Of a stretch of 32,596 nt of DNA, positions 1 through 23,196 are shown in pieces. Origin of the DNA: Armadillidium nasatum. Its lineage: Eukaryota; Arthropoda; Malacostraca; Isopoda; Armadillidiidae. Each line of letters starts with the position of its first letter. Within the stretch, counting starts at the first letter, position 1. Position numbers and translations under genes: made by a program. The notes under the pieces were generated by a model. That model saw only the letters and a list, made by a program, of their open reading frames with translations, did no database searches and was not told the DNA's origin. The DNA lies in contig SEYY01004135.1 of the NCBI GenBank assembly GCA_009176605.1, positions 1 through 32,596 on the forward strand. The letters run 5' to 3'.

Positions 1-525
1 AACAGGTCATATAAATGAAATAAACAGGTAAATCCTGATCTCATACTCGAACAGCAGCCTATTATAGTAAAGAAAGAAGCCTTGTAAGGTATATATAAAA
101 GGAATTTTATTATTAATTTTGCTATTAAGAGTATTTATTATTTTTATTTATGTTTATGGTTAGGGATTTTTAGGTATTATTGTTTATAAGACGGAATTAT
201 TATTATTTATTAGGCCTTATTTATTATTTTATTAGTTGTTTAGGAACACATGATATATTAATTTATTACTTATAAGTAGTTAAGAGGAAATAAGATTAAT
301 AATAGTATTTTTTTTTTATGAGTCAAGACCCATACAAATAAATTAAAAAATTGGAACACTTTGTAATACTCTATAATTAGAGCTTATTGTATCCCTCCCT
401 ATTTACCCTATTAACCTACTAACTAATAGATAGTAGAATTACCAAAAATTTAAAATTTCATAAAAGGAAGAATTTGAGTTTAGTTTTTCGTTTCTACAAT
501 CATATTCTAGGATTGAGTATATTTT
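1..525. other. AT-rich DNA without recognised gene
   Basis: No open reading frame of interest, RNA gene or repeat boundary is visible on either strand. The stretch is strongly AT-rich with short T and A runs. It ends at the left target duplication of the fold-back element. Confidence 0.6.
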
Positions 526-533
526 ATAAATAG
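526..533. repeat. Left target-site duplication of fold-back hAT element
   Basis: ATAAATAG lies directly before CAGGG and is repeated exactly at 1715-1722 after CCCTG. A perfect 8-bp duplication is the hAT superfamily signature. Confidence 0.88.
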
Positions 534-1047
534 CAGGGTTGGTGATTTTTTTGATTTTTTTGATTTTTTTGATTTTTTTAAAAAATAATAAAACTGTTTT
601 TTTTTATTTGTTTTATTTTGTCATATTTTTTGAGACAATGATATAACAGATATATTAGTTCCTTCTTACTGTGTTAAAAAACTTTAAAGTAGTTTATATA
701 TTAGAAATATAACTTCCTTAATATTTGGTTCAAGATTTCATATAGGGTAATACAAGAATCTGATCTTCATTAATATAATTTATCCAATATAGAACTGTTA
801 GAGTTTAGAATTCCTAATATATATTCATTCAAATCTTCAACAAAATTTTATTGAGCTTTAATCTAATGCAATTTGAGGTTATAGACAAAGAGAAAACAGA
901 AAAGACAATTCTTTTAATTTTCAACCATTTAAATTTTTATACAACATTATAAGAAAACAATATTCCTCTATATAAATTATAAAAGAAAGAAAATTTAAGC
1001 ACTTTTGATGCATAATCATTAATCCATAAATTAAATACATAACTTGC

Positions 1048-1145
<98 letters not shown>

Positions 1146-1714
1146 ATATTTTGCAAGTTATTATTTAATTTATGGATTAATGATTATGCATCAAAACTGC
1201 TTAAATTTTCTTTCTTTTATAATTTATATAGAGGAATATTGTTTCTTATAATGTTGTATAAAAATTTAAATGGTTGAAAATTAAAAGGAATTGTCTTTTC
1301 TGTTTTCTCTTTTTCTATAACCTCAAATTGCATTAGATTAAAGCTCAATAAAATTTTGTTGAAGATTTGATTGAATATATATTAGGAATTCTAAACTCTA
1401 ACAGTTCTATATTGGATAAATTATATTAATGAAGATCAGATTCTTGTATTACCCTATATGAAATCTTGAACCAAATATTAAGGAAGTTATATTTCTAATA
1501 TATAAACTACTTTAAAGTTTTTTAACACAGTAAGAAGGAACTAATATATCTGTTATATCATTATGTATCCAAAAATATGACAAAATAAAACAAATAAAAA
1601 AAAACAGTTATATTATTTTTTTTAAAAATCAAAAAAATCATGATTTTTTCATAAAAAAATCAATTGATTTAATCAACTGATTAAATCAATTTGATTTAAT
1701 CAATGCCAACCCTG
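534..1714. mobile_element. Fold-back hAT-type non-autonomous element (MITE-like)
   Basis: The element is one giant inverted repeat. The left arm (534 to about 1050) reads almost exactly as the reverse complement of the right arm (about 1143 to 1714), with a (TA)n array as the loop. Its ends are CAGGGTTGG and CCAACCCTG, a hAT-style terminus. It is flanked on both sides by the same 8 bases, ATAAATAG (526-533 and 1715-1722), which is the target-duplication length made by hAT transposases. The two arms differ at only a few bases and small indels; the right arm carries about 45 extra bases of TTGAT/ATCAA-type sequence near its end. It has no transposase, so it must have been moved by an enzyme encoded elsewhere. 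The hAT assignment rests on the termini and duplication length. Confidence 0.88.
1052..1140. repeat. (TA)n array at the centre of the fold-back element
   Basis: Nearly pure TA dinucleotides with two small slips, forming the loop between the two arms. The array is itself self-complementary, so the hairpin would close all the way. Confidence 0.95.
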
Positions 1715-1722
1715 ATAAATAG
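1715..1722. repeat. Right target-site duplication of fold-back hAT element
   Basis: ATAAATAG, identical to 526-533, directly follows the right terminus of the fold-back element. Confidence 0.88.
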
Positions 1723-1814
1723 ATTTGAAAAGTTTCAGAAAGGAAACATTTAAGTTGTTAGTTTATTTTTTACTATGAATTTCTTAAAAATAAATGTAAT
1801 TTTATAAAAGTGTT

Positions 1815-1950
1815 AACATCATTTCACCACACAGCCCGGTCCCATAAAATAGGACTGGCCTTAGGGAAGGTCTATTCCGCTTCAACTACCGGCGAACTTC
1901 TTCGTACGTTGTAAAAACTGCATAAAGGAATTGAATTGAATTATATAGAC
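1815..1950 (+). other. GC-richer block ending in a GAATT repeat tail, possibly a retrotransposon 3' end
   Basis: This block is clearly richer in G and C than its surroundings and ends in two to three copies of GAATT followed by AT-rich DNA. A short tandem tail after a unique block is common at LINE or SINE 3' ends. I see no reading frame or internal promoter boxes, so the identity is open. The flanks (1723-1814 and 1951-2248) show nothing recognisable apart from a pyrimidine-rich stretch at about 2085-2115. Confidence 0.3.
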
Positions 1951-2285
1951 CTTGCATAATAGAATTGCAACTAAAGATAAATTAATAAGTAATATAAAGA
2001 AAATAAAGAAGAAAATTCCCCTCAAAAACGAGGGTGCCAAATAGATTCTTCTTGATCTGACCTGATCTCATCTGCCTTACATATTTCCCCCTTTTTTTTC
2101 TCTCTCTCTCTGTTCTCTATCCTTTTATATCTTTCTTTCCTTCATACTTCTTCCTTGTAAATTTCATATCTTAGTTAATGATCTTTTCTGTGTGGGGTCT
2201 CTCCTTTGCTATCCGCTAGGCTCCCCCTTACAGCGCACTCTTTCTCTCTCAACGGTCTATAGGTAATACAAGTCTACAACGGCAG

Positions 2286-2640
2286 GTGCTAGAGGGAATT
2301 GACCACTTGTATTCCACCACCATTGCGAAGCAATCGCAGCACAAGGAGAACTTTCCACATGAACTTTGTGTGAGCATTGTAAACTCTAGGCTTGCACATT
2401 GTGGTACCTCCTCCTTTCCAGCCACCTCTGTTCTATGGAACTTCCTACATTCTTCTGTTATTCCTCCTGTATTTAACCTGCCTCTCTTTAAATTCTCTGT
2501 CTGCACCCACCTGAGGTATCTATGTTAGGTTTGGGATTGGGTCAGTTTTCTTTTGTTCTTTAATTATGCCCCCATTCTGAAAAGGGCTATGCCCGTGAGC
2601 GATGGTAACATGTAAAAATATTATTCTTGACTTACTAACC
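2286..2640 (+). mobile_element. LINE 3' end (reverse transcriptase C-terminus plus 3' UTR)
   Basis: A plus-strand frame of about 80 codons ends in a segment of the kind LWNxLxSSVxPPxxNLPxFK, the C-terminal signature shared by Jockey/CR1-type retrotransposon ORF2 proteins. It also aligns by eye with the C-terminus of the LINE copies at 16.6 kb and 27.8 kb (KVWNTLPSSVFPTSFDL). The following 3' UTR includes GGGCTATGCCCGTGAG and an A-rich end. A very similar 3' UTR, ending in an AAT repeat, recurs at 27355-27475, which ties the two together. The catalytic domain is absent, so this is a 5'-truncated dead copy. Confidence 0.7.
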
Positions 2641-2677
2641 TTTTTATGAGTATGTTTGGAGTTTTCCAAAAGCACTA
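2622..2677. repeat. 56-bp direct repeat, copy 1
   Basis: It matches 2940-2995 with about 7 mismatches in 56. Read on the minus strand, both copies contain the codons for HTHKK followed by the donor-like GTTAGTAAG. The repeats bracket an antisense LINE fragment. Confidence 0.85.
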
Positions 2678-2680
2678 AGA

Positions 2681-2878
2681 TTAGAAGTATTAAGATTAGA
2701 AGAATTGAGGTGTTTCCAAATCTTCCTGTTAAGGATAGATTAGAAAACTTTAGAAATAATGAAGGATAATAGGACGATAGATAGAGGTTGAGTGGGGTCC
2801 CCATTCTTCGGCACAGGCTGAATGAGAGCATATTTCAAGCAATAAGGGAAGGTTGAAGTAGAAAGACAGAGACGAAAT
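2681..2878 (-). mobile_element. Antisense LINE fragment (reverse transcriptase N-terminal region)
   Basis: This stretch matches about 28975-29170 of the antisense LINE at 27.7-29.2 kb over about 190 bases, with small differences. It covers the part of the reverse transcriptase around the segment IWKHLNSSNL and the region just before it. Both ends are truncated, no long frame survives, and no 3' tail is present. It lies between the two 56-bp direct repeats. Confidence 0.85.
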
Positions 2879-2939
2879 ATTACACGAAAGAGACATTAGA
2901 TAATATTTGAAAGATTTGATGAATATGAAAAGACCCCAT

Positions 2940-2995
2940 TATTCTTAACTTACTAACCTTTTTATGAGTATGTCTGACGTCTTGCAGAAGCACTA
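2940..2995. repeat. 56-bp direct repeat, copy 2 (end of the putative exon)
   Basis: Counterpart of 2622-2677, about 87 percent identical. On the minus strand it holds the last codons and the 5' splice site of the candidate exon at 3138-2958. Confidence 0.85.
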
Positions 2996-3138
2996 TTGGA
3001 TTCTTTGATTTTTGAATTTCACTGAATTGTGACTTCTCTCCAGATTTTTCCTGTGTGTCAACAGGACTCTTCTATCTCCTTCTTCAAATAGCTTGGCCAT
3101 AAAAAACTGTTCAATGCATTCTGGTCCAAAAGTTCATT
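2958..3138 (-). CDS. Candidate third coding exon of a minus-strand host gene (zinc-finger family linker), frame broken once
   Basis: On the minus strand a pyrimidine-rich tract ending TTTTAAG is followed in phase 0 by codons for NELLDQNALNSFLWPS, and the segment ends at AAG|GTTAGTAAG, a fair 5' splice site. The translation is rich in Lys, Glu, Ser and Gln (for example VDTQEKSGEKSQFSEIQ), like the linker regions of zinc-finger transcription factors. The 181-base length is one base more than 60 codons: near 3060 one extra base shifts the frame, and without it the exon would be exactly phase 0 to phase 0, as are the two exons upstream. I infer it follows the exon at 7980-7828. The function of this linker is unknown. 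It could also be a decayed exon, or the extra base could be an assembly error. Confidence 0.5.
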
Positions 3139-3404
3139 CTTAAAATGTAAATAAAAAAAGAATGATAAAATTTTTTAATTTAAAAGGAATCTGATTTAAT
3201 GTATTTCCATTTTGAGGCAGTTATGTTCAAATATTCAAAATGTTTCAATGTTTGAAAATTTAAATCAAAAAATGAAGAAAAAAAATGTAAGTTGTACAGC
3301 TTCAATGGATTATGACTTTGTGTGATGAAAGATAAGGAAGCTGATGAAATACTATAAAATTTGATCAACAAAGTAGGTTTTCTATAACTTGTAAACTATC
3401 AAGA
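3139..3404. other. AT-rich DNA, no gene seen
   Basis: Apart from the pyrimidine tract of the acceptor for the exon to its left (minus strand), I see nothing functional here. A 63-codon minus frame is low-complexity and unsupported. Confidence 0.5.
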
Positions 3405-3414
3405 ATATATATAT

Positions 3415-3504
<90 letters not shown>
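3405..3504. repeat. (TA)n array at the 5' edge of a LINE copy
   Basis: About 100 bases of TA with small slips; LINE coding sequence begins directly after it. Confidence 0.95.
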
Positions 3505-3505
<1 letters not shown>

Positions 3506-4870
3506 AAATCCAAAAAATTCTCCAATCCAACATCCCAACAAACATCAAGAAATGGTTAGCCAACTTCCTATCAGGGAGAACCGCCCAAATACAACAAAAC
3601 GGCCAAAAATCTCGGACCATAAACATAATAAACGGAGTACCCCAAGGAGCCATACTATTCCCTACACTATTTACCCTATACACAGCAGACCTCCCGCAAC
3701 CCCAAACAACACACACCCACATTACTTCATACGCCGACGACATAACTATCGCCACAACCCACCAAAATCTCGATACCGCAACAACAATCACACAAGATTA
3801 CTTAACACTAATCCAAACTTGGCTGACAGAAAACCAGATGACAGCATCCCCAAACAAATCCTCCATAACCCTAATAACAACAGACCGACACATATCCAAC
3901 ACCCACCCACAAGTTCTCCTAAACAACACTCCCATACCCCTCAACAAAACTCCAAAGATTCTCGGCCTAACCTTTGACACCCACCTCACTTTCACCAAAC
4001 ACATCCAAAATACCACCTCAGCCGCAAACAGAAAACTCAACATCCTCAAAACAGTGGCCAACACAGACATAAACAACAACATACAAACCTCAATTGCCAT
4101 CTACAAACAATTTATACGCCCCACCATCAACTATGCCTCCCCTGTCTGGCACCCTTTGCTCGCCGACCAAAACTTAATAACACTCCAAATAACGCAAAAT
4201 AGAGCCCTTCGCACAATCACCGGCTGCACACCCACAACCCCTCAACAACACCTACATAATGAAACCAAGATACTACCTATAAAGAACCACCTCGAAATGA
4301 TAGGCACTCAATTTTACGCAAAAACCCGTCTACCCACACACCCTTGCCACAATACTCTCCTCCAACCTACCAAACAAAGACTAAAACAACCTCCATCATC
4401 CCCTGGTACCTTTTACAAACAAATCCTAAATCACATCCCCCCACCTCCCCCCAATACCACAATAACCAAAACATATTCACACTCGACTAACGCATTCCTA
4501 CTTGATCAACAGACCACCAAACAACATCCACACCCCCTCCGGAAATAAACCCCGACTTCAGCAACCTCCCAAGACCCTCACAAATCTCATTAGCAAGATT
4601 GAGATGCGGCCACCACCCAAACTTACAACAATACAAACATAAATACAAAATAAACCAGACAACATCACCCACTTGTACCAGATGCGGAGAGGCCCCAGAG
4701 ACCGAGTCACACTTTCTATCACACTGTCCTTCCAATTCTCGCCCCAGAATCTCCTGGGGCATCACTACCTTGGAAGATCTCTGGTCGAGGCCGGCTGCGG
4801 CGGGTGGCTTCATTAGCGAAGTGTGGCCACCTCAGCGTGGGGTGGTCAGGGGGTGAGAAGGTAAAAAAAG
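3505..4870 (+). mobile_element. 5'-truncated Jockey-like LINE: reverse transcriptase and C-terminal CCHC motif
   Basis: One frame is open from 3505 to 4548 (about 347 codons). It shows reverse transcriptase palm motifs in order: WLANFLSGRTAQIQQNG, then NGVPQGAILFPTLFTLY, then the catalytic SYADDITIA near 3730, then ILGLTFDTHLTFTKHI and FIRPTINYASPVW in the thumb. A second frame around 4554-4856 continues with RLRCGHHPNL and the cysteine-histidine cluster CTRCGEAPETESHFLSHC, typical of the C-terminus of Jockey/I-type ORF2. So one frameshift lies near 4500-4550. Endonuclease, ORF1 and the first reverse-transcriptase motifs are missing: the copy starts abruptly at the (TA)n array. The coding strand is very poor in G and T and rich in A and C, unlike the other LINEs in the window. 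The 3' end runs into AAAAAAAGGT and then (TA)n. Dead copy. Confidence 0.88.
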
Positions 4871-4871
4871 G

Positions 4872-5830
<959 letters not shown>

Positions 5831-7827
5831 GATCACACACACAAAAATAACTTGTTTGAGAGTCATAGACCAAAATTATTCTTGAAATTCTTGGCAAAGA
5901 CTCCACTAGGCTTGGGATCCTGATAGGCATCCACCTGTTGCTGGACTTGCCTAGCTATCAGGCGAGGCCTCATTGGAGATGGGGTTACCATTTATCAAGA
6001 TTGAAAGTAGCATACCCATCATGAACCAAAGCAAGACTTTCTCATTTGAACATCTATCATATGAAAAGAAACTGATTTCTTTTTCTCTTACATGAAAAGA
6101 CACCAAAATAAAACACTTTTTAAAGTCAAATAAAATGTGCTCAATTCATTGATGTTAATGAAAATCAAATTAGAAGTGTCCCTTTTTAGATACAGGCTTC
6201 TCAAATTGGGTTTATTTCCTAGTTTTTTTTTTTTTTTTTATTGCAATTTAAGGATGGATAACTCAGGAAGTATTTGAGGAGACAAGATGACATTTGCACA
6301 GTGTTATGACAAGTCCATGGGCTATAAACAAAACAAGAAACAGCCTCTCAAGTACATTCGTTCAGCAGTTACAACCTGCTAAAATATGAGGGAAATTGAT
6401 TGAGACAAAATTTTTAAACAAATTTATGCCTAAATTATTGAAAATATTATGACCTACGTTATACAACACAAAAAATTGAGACAGAGCACCAACTTTGAAC
6501 AAGGTGACAACAGACTACTTGTTGATTTGTTTTTATTATGGCAAAAAAAAGAAGAAGAAAAAAAGGTAAAATGGAATTTTTTTTAAAAGCAATCTTTGAG
6601 TTCAAACTAATCTACTTAGGAGGCTGAAACTTTGCAGGTCTTCATGTAGGACCCATATGTACATCAAGTAAAAATTTCATCAAAATTGAAGGGGTTTGAT
6701 CTGGAACCATACATGAAATAAGGGCATTTTCAATGGAATGACCCATATACAGTGTATTAAAATTGGCTGCAATCATTAATAGTGTGTCCGAGTGTCTATT
6801 CTCCGAAGGATAATTAATTATTTAATCTTTAGAAAAGTTGTAGAATAATAATTTTAACATTTACAAATTGCCAACTCTTATATTCTTCACAGATATATTT
6901 GAATAAAAACAAATCAAATGAAAAAGGTTTTTACATTTACAAATGATAATTTAAATAGTGTTCAAAAAATAGAAAATAATCAATGCAGATGTAAATTAGA
7001 GGTTTTTAAACGCTATATTTATATAATTTCTTGTTAAACCATTTTTTCCTTTTAGAATGTATATGTAAGAAATATTTAAATTTAACTGTTACAGGATAAT
7101 TATTCTCTTTTACATCTATAAGTAATTACTATGTTGCCTCTCAAGTTTTAAATCACAAACAACAACATTTTTAAAACAAAAACATCACAACAGAACTAGA
7201 ATTTTTATTAGTCATCATCATTTACTATTTATATAAATATCAAGTTAATTTAAATTGTGTCCAAGTACTCATTAAAGAAGAAAATGCGAACATCACAATT
7301 AAAATTTAATCTCAAATATTTAAACAATTAAAAATGTCATTTACTCTAATTTACTGTTTGTAATAAATTAAATTTCTTTTATAATAAAAATTTTTTTTTA
7401 TAATTAAAAAAGAAATGGCCAATAAATCTTAACAAAACCCACCAACGAGAAATACCATTCAGCTGCAATGAAAAATGATTAAATTTAAGGAGGTGGGAGA
7501 GCTTGATTACAATACACTTTTCCAATGGAGTTATTTTAACAAGCTGAAGTAAATGATGAATCAAATTGGCAGCAAAGAGTGCAATTAAGACTCCTTAATA
7601 CAAACAAGTTTGATCAATTTTCAGTGCCAGTTTTTAAAATAAAATAAAAAATGAAAGTATGCCAATTAGTTTCTTCAATCAGTCAAAAACATGACAAAAT
7701 TATTGTACTTCCAATAACAAAAGAAAAGTTCAAGAAGAGGATTAAGAAGCATGTAACATACTGAAAAGGGGAAAATAACACAGGCAATAAAAAAAAGCAA
7801 AGAAAAGAGAAAAATAACATGACATAC
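5831..7827. other. Intron-like AT-rich DNA of the minus-strand gene, no further exon recognised
   Basis: This stretch lies between the candidate exons at 7980-7828 and 3138-2958. I see A- and T-rich sequence and short homopolymers. One moderately structured block lies at about 6590-6760 (GGCTGAAACTTTGCAGG and what follows). Its style resembles 26290-26460 inside the BED hAT element, but a real match is not established. No exon with good splice sites was found. Confidence 0.4.
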
Positions 7828-7980
7828 CTGAGGATCATAATAATTTATTTCGTTTAGAATAACCAATTCTTCCTTAATTGGGTCGGTTTGTTTCTCTTGC
7901 TTAATGTGTAACTTAAGCCCCTCATTGTTTAAATTATTTGACGAAGAATGGGTAACTTCAGAATTCTCAGACAAACATTC
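7828..7980 (-). CDS. Second coding exon of a minus-strand host gene (acidic linker, zinc-finger family)
   Basis: The minus strand shows an acceptor TATTATAG before GAA and a strong donor CAG|GTATGT after the last codon. The exon is 153 bases, exactly 51 codons, phase 0 at both ends. The product starts ECLSENSEVTHSSSNNL, includes LKLHIKQEKQTDPIKEE and ends NEINYYDPQ. IKQE/KEE-type acidic stretches with possible SUMO-acceptor lysines (I-K-Q-E, I-K-E-E) are common in the N-terminal halves of arthropod zinc-finger proteins. The phase matches the first exon at 12654-12571 and the zinc-finger exon start at 23196. No domain is present, so the molecular role is not shown. The splice sites and exact codon length make a real exon likely. 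Confidence 0.65.
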
Positions 7981-7981
7981 C

Positions 7982-7982
<1 letters not shown>

Positions 7983-8027
<45 letters not shown>

Positions 8028-8028
8028 T
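7983..8028. repeat. (TAA)n microsatellite abutting a 3' splice site
   Basis: About 15 copies of TAA on plus (ATT on minus). On the minus strand it ends in ATTATAG, the acceptor of the exon at 7980-7828, so the repeat occupies the position of the polypyrimidine tract. Confidence 0.9.
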
Positions 8029-8030
8029 AA

Positions 8031-12530
<4,500 letters not shown>

Positions 12531-12570
12531 CAATGGAAGAAAATGCATTAGTACAGGTACATTTACTCAC

Positions 12571-12654
12571 TTGCCAATCCTGTTCTTGTTGAATCAAATT
12601 TTCTGATGGATTTAATTGCTCTGCTTCAACTTTGATATTGATACGTGCATCCAT
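12571..12654 (-). CDS. First coding exon of a minus-strand host gene
   Basis: An ATG at 12654-12652 opens 28 codons reading MDARINIKVEAEQLNP, then SENLIQQEQDWQ, and the exon ends at CAA|GTGAGT, a good 5' splice site in phase 0. The I-K-V-E motif is a classic sumoylation consensus and is common near the N-terminus of arthropod zinc-finger proteins. The next exon, at 7980-7828, also begins in phase 0, so the two join cleanly across an intron of about 4.6 kb. The start was chosen because it is the only ATG in this short frame. The untranslated leader and promoter would lie at higher coordinates; I cannot place them. The gene identity rests on exon style and phase, not on a domain. Confidence 0.6.
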
Positions 12655-13019
12655 ATTTAGTTATCAGCACTGCTGCGCTTACATGTCACTTTAAATCAAA
12701 TTATCATTAAAAATTTTTGTAATCTTGCTTTAAAATCTTACAAAAATTAAAAATTTTGGAATTCTGCCTATTATAAATCCTGAAAGTAATAAAATTCAGA
12801 GATAAGCACATCAAATTTTTAATAATTTGCTAGTCAAAATAATGCTAATTAACACAGTATATTTTGCAATACATTCTTAAAACTAATATTAAAAAAAATT
12901 CGGACTATAAAATTGAGAGAATGAGGGAAAATAAATAATAATAATAAAAGAGTATTTAATAGTTTTTCAGATCATTTCTCTATTTAAATTTAAGTTAATA
13001 ATTTCTAAAGCACAATATT
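12655..13019. other. Upstream region of the minus-strand gene
   Basis: This would hold the 5' leader and promoter of the gene starting at 12654. It is AT-rich with a GC-richer patch near 12665-12690. No core-promoter motif stands out enough to call. Confidence 0.3.
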
Positions 13020-15033
<2,014 letters not shown>

Positions 15034-16586
15034 TGTAGAAATTTGCAAATAGGGCACCCAACCCTATACTTACAATCAGAACTCCCCTTCATTTCCTTTT
15101 TGTTTATGGGAGCTAAATATCATTTATTATTTAGTTATGACTTGGATGTATGTTTGACAGATGTTAAATCAGCTTTTCTTTCCTTTGCAGATAGTAAATA
15201 ATTTATTGATTTAACACAGAAAATATTATAATTATTCAATACAGGAAGTATCCAGAATTGGAAAATATCAATTTCATCTCCCTTGCAAGGGTAAGTTTAC
15301 CACTACATATCCTTACATTAATAGGAGGGTTAGACATGTGAATATAACTATTGGGATGGATTAATGTTTAGATTCATTTAACTTAATAACCATACCCCTT
15401 TAGGTACGAATTTTGGAGTCAGTTACAAATTGGGAACTCCTATTGGATTGGATTTGACTAGTGTCAATGCCGGATGAGTAGTGTGAGATTCCATAGCCAA
15501 AAATTATTTTAACTCAATCGCAATTGAGCAGGCAAGAGAACCAAACGAGCTCCTCTGGCAAATCACTAGTTAAGTACATATACCACTCATTCATAAATAA
15601 CTTGTATTTCACGTGATTAAGCACCTACACAAATATTCATATTTGTGTATGTGATATCATTCTCATTAATTCATATTTTCATATATTGTAGAAGTTTATT
15701 GGATAAACCAAATACAAATATTTATATTTGTGTATGAGACAAACTCTGTATAACTCAGCACTAAACAGATATTCATATCTGTGTATGCCATTAGCTTTTG
15801 TTACTGATAGGGATTCATTAGTTGCACCATACATAAATAATCATATTTGTGTATGAAGTTGCAATTATTGAATAAATCATATACAAATATTTATATTTGT
15901 ATATGAGATAATAATTTCTAAATCTGTGTATACCATTAGATTTTATTAATAGGGATTCATTAGTTGCACCATACATAAATAATCATATCTGTGTATGAAG
16001 TTGCAATTATTGAATAAATCATATACAAATATTTATATTTGTATATGAGATAAACCTTTGTAAAATTAAGCACTACACAGATATTTATATCTGTGTATGA
16101 AATTGAAATATTTCATTGTAAGTCACTTTCGCATACAAAAATATTTATATTTTTGTATATGCCTAATAGTGGTCATAACAATTCTGGTTCACTCATTTTT
16201 TTTTATTAGTAAATTTTTTTGAGTGTATTTATATTTCAGTAAATTTATATATTAGAGGGGTGTGTCTTCATTTAGGAGGTAGTACCCTGCGTTTTCCTGT
16301 AGTTTTTTTTTTTAATTGTTCTCATTTTTGTAAAGTCATCTGTAGAGTCACGAGAGTCATAAGTCATAGGTATTGGCAGTTTCATTGGCAATTCTTCTTT
16401 GATTCACCCAGGCCACGTTAAGGGTGGAGAAGCTTGTAACACGAGGATCCTAAAACCAGACCTGAGTGTCTAGCTTTTCTGTTGTGTAACTAAAGTAAGA
16501 TAGGGGGAAGTGATGTTGACTACCGAGTCTTTGGTCTTCATATTGAGATGGTTGAAAGGTTGCAAAAGAGGTGGTATCTCTCCTTA
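15034..16586. mobile_element. 1.55-kb insertion in the LINE, possibly a solo LTR
   Basis: The LINE reads up to CTTTCTACAGT (15033) and resumes with ACAGTGTCTCATCC at 16587; the five bases ACAGT are present on both sides. Comparison with the uninterrupted LINE at 27.9 kb shows that nothing else is missing, so this is a clean insertion with a 5-bp target duplication. It begins TGTAG, as LTRs do, but ends CCTTA instead of CA. It has no reading frame and no terminal inverted repeats. A solo LTR of a Ty3/gypsy-type element is the best guess; it is unrelated to the 214-bp LTRs at 30.0 kb. It carries the palindrome array at 15625-16162. Confidence 0.7.
15625..16162. repeat. Array of about nine hairpin-forming palindromes
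   Basis: Imperfect to perfect palindromes of 22-32 bases recur at about 15625, 15711, 15763, 15828, 15878, 15970, 16020, 16073 and 16131, plus a decayed one near 15915. The general plan is an arm like CATACACAAATAT, a two-base TT or TC centre, then ATATTTGTGTATG. Copies at 15878-15905 and 16020-16047 have perfect 13-base arms. Variants change both arms together: CAGATAT pairs with ATATCTG, CAAATAT with ATATTTG, CAAAAATAT with ATATTTTTG. A unit of about 142 bases holding two palindromes is tandemly duplicated (starts 15808 and 15950). It lies wholly inside the insertion at 15034-16586. Confidence 0.9.
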
Positions 16587-17890
<1,304 letters not shown>

Positions 17891-17896
17891 TTTATT
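17891..17896 (-). terminator. Candidate polyadenylation signal of the zinc-finger gene
   Basis: The plus strand reads TTTATT, giving AATAAA on the minus strand, about 65 bases past the stop codon of the zinc-finger frame. The position is reasonable for a cleavage signal, but AATAAA is common by chance in DNA this AT-rich. Confidence 0.3.
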
Positions 17897-17961
17897 TGTT
17901 TTAATTAAATAAAATCTGGTGGGGCCGAACCCCTGTGGCCCTTAATGACGAGCAGACCCTC

Positions 17962-23196
<5,235 letters not shown>

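Noticed and set aside
2249-2506. Minus-strand frame of 85 codons with many Cys
   Set aside because: It is the antisense of the LINE C-terminal coding region, which explains the openness; no domain.
2622-2995. 56-bp repeats as target duplication of the LINE fragment
   Set aside because: Too long, about 12 percent diverged, and 60 extra bases lie between the fragment and one repeat.
3798-4100. Minus-strand frame rich in Val, Phe and Leu
   Set aside because: Antisense shadow of the A/C-rich LINE; the plus strand carries clear reverse transcriptase motifs.
15625-16162. Possible CRISPR array
   Set aside because: The repeated units are palindromes with variable arms and irregular spacing in eukaryotic transposon-rich DNA; no leader or cas genes.
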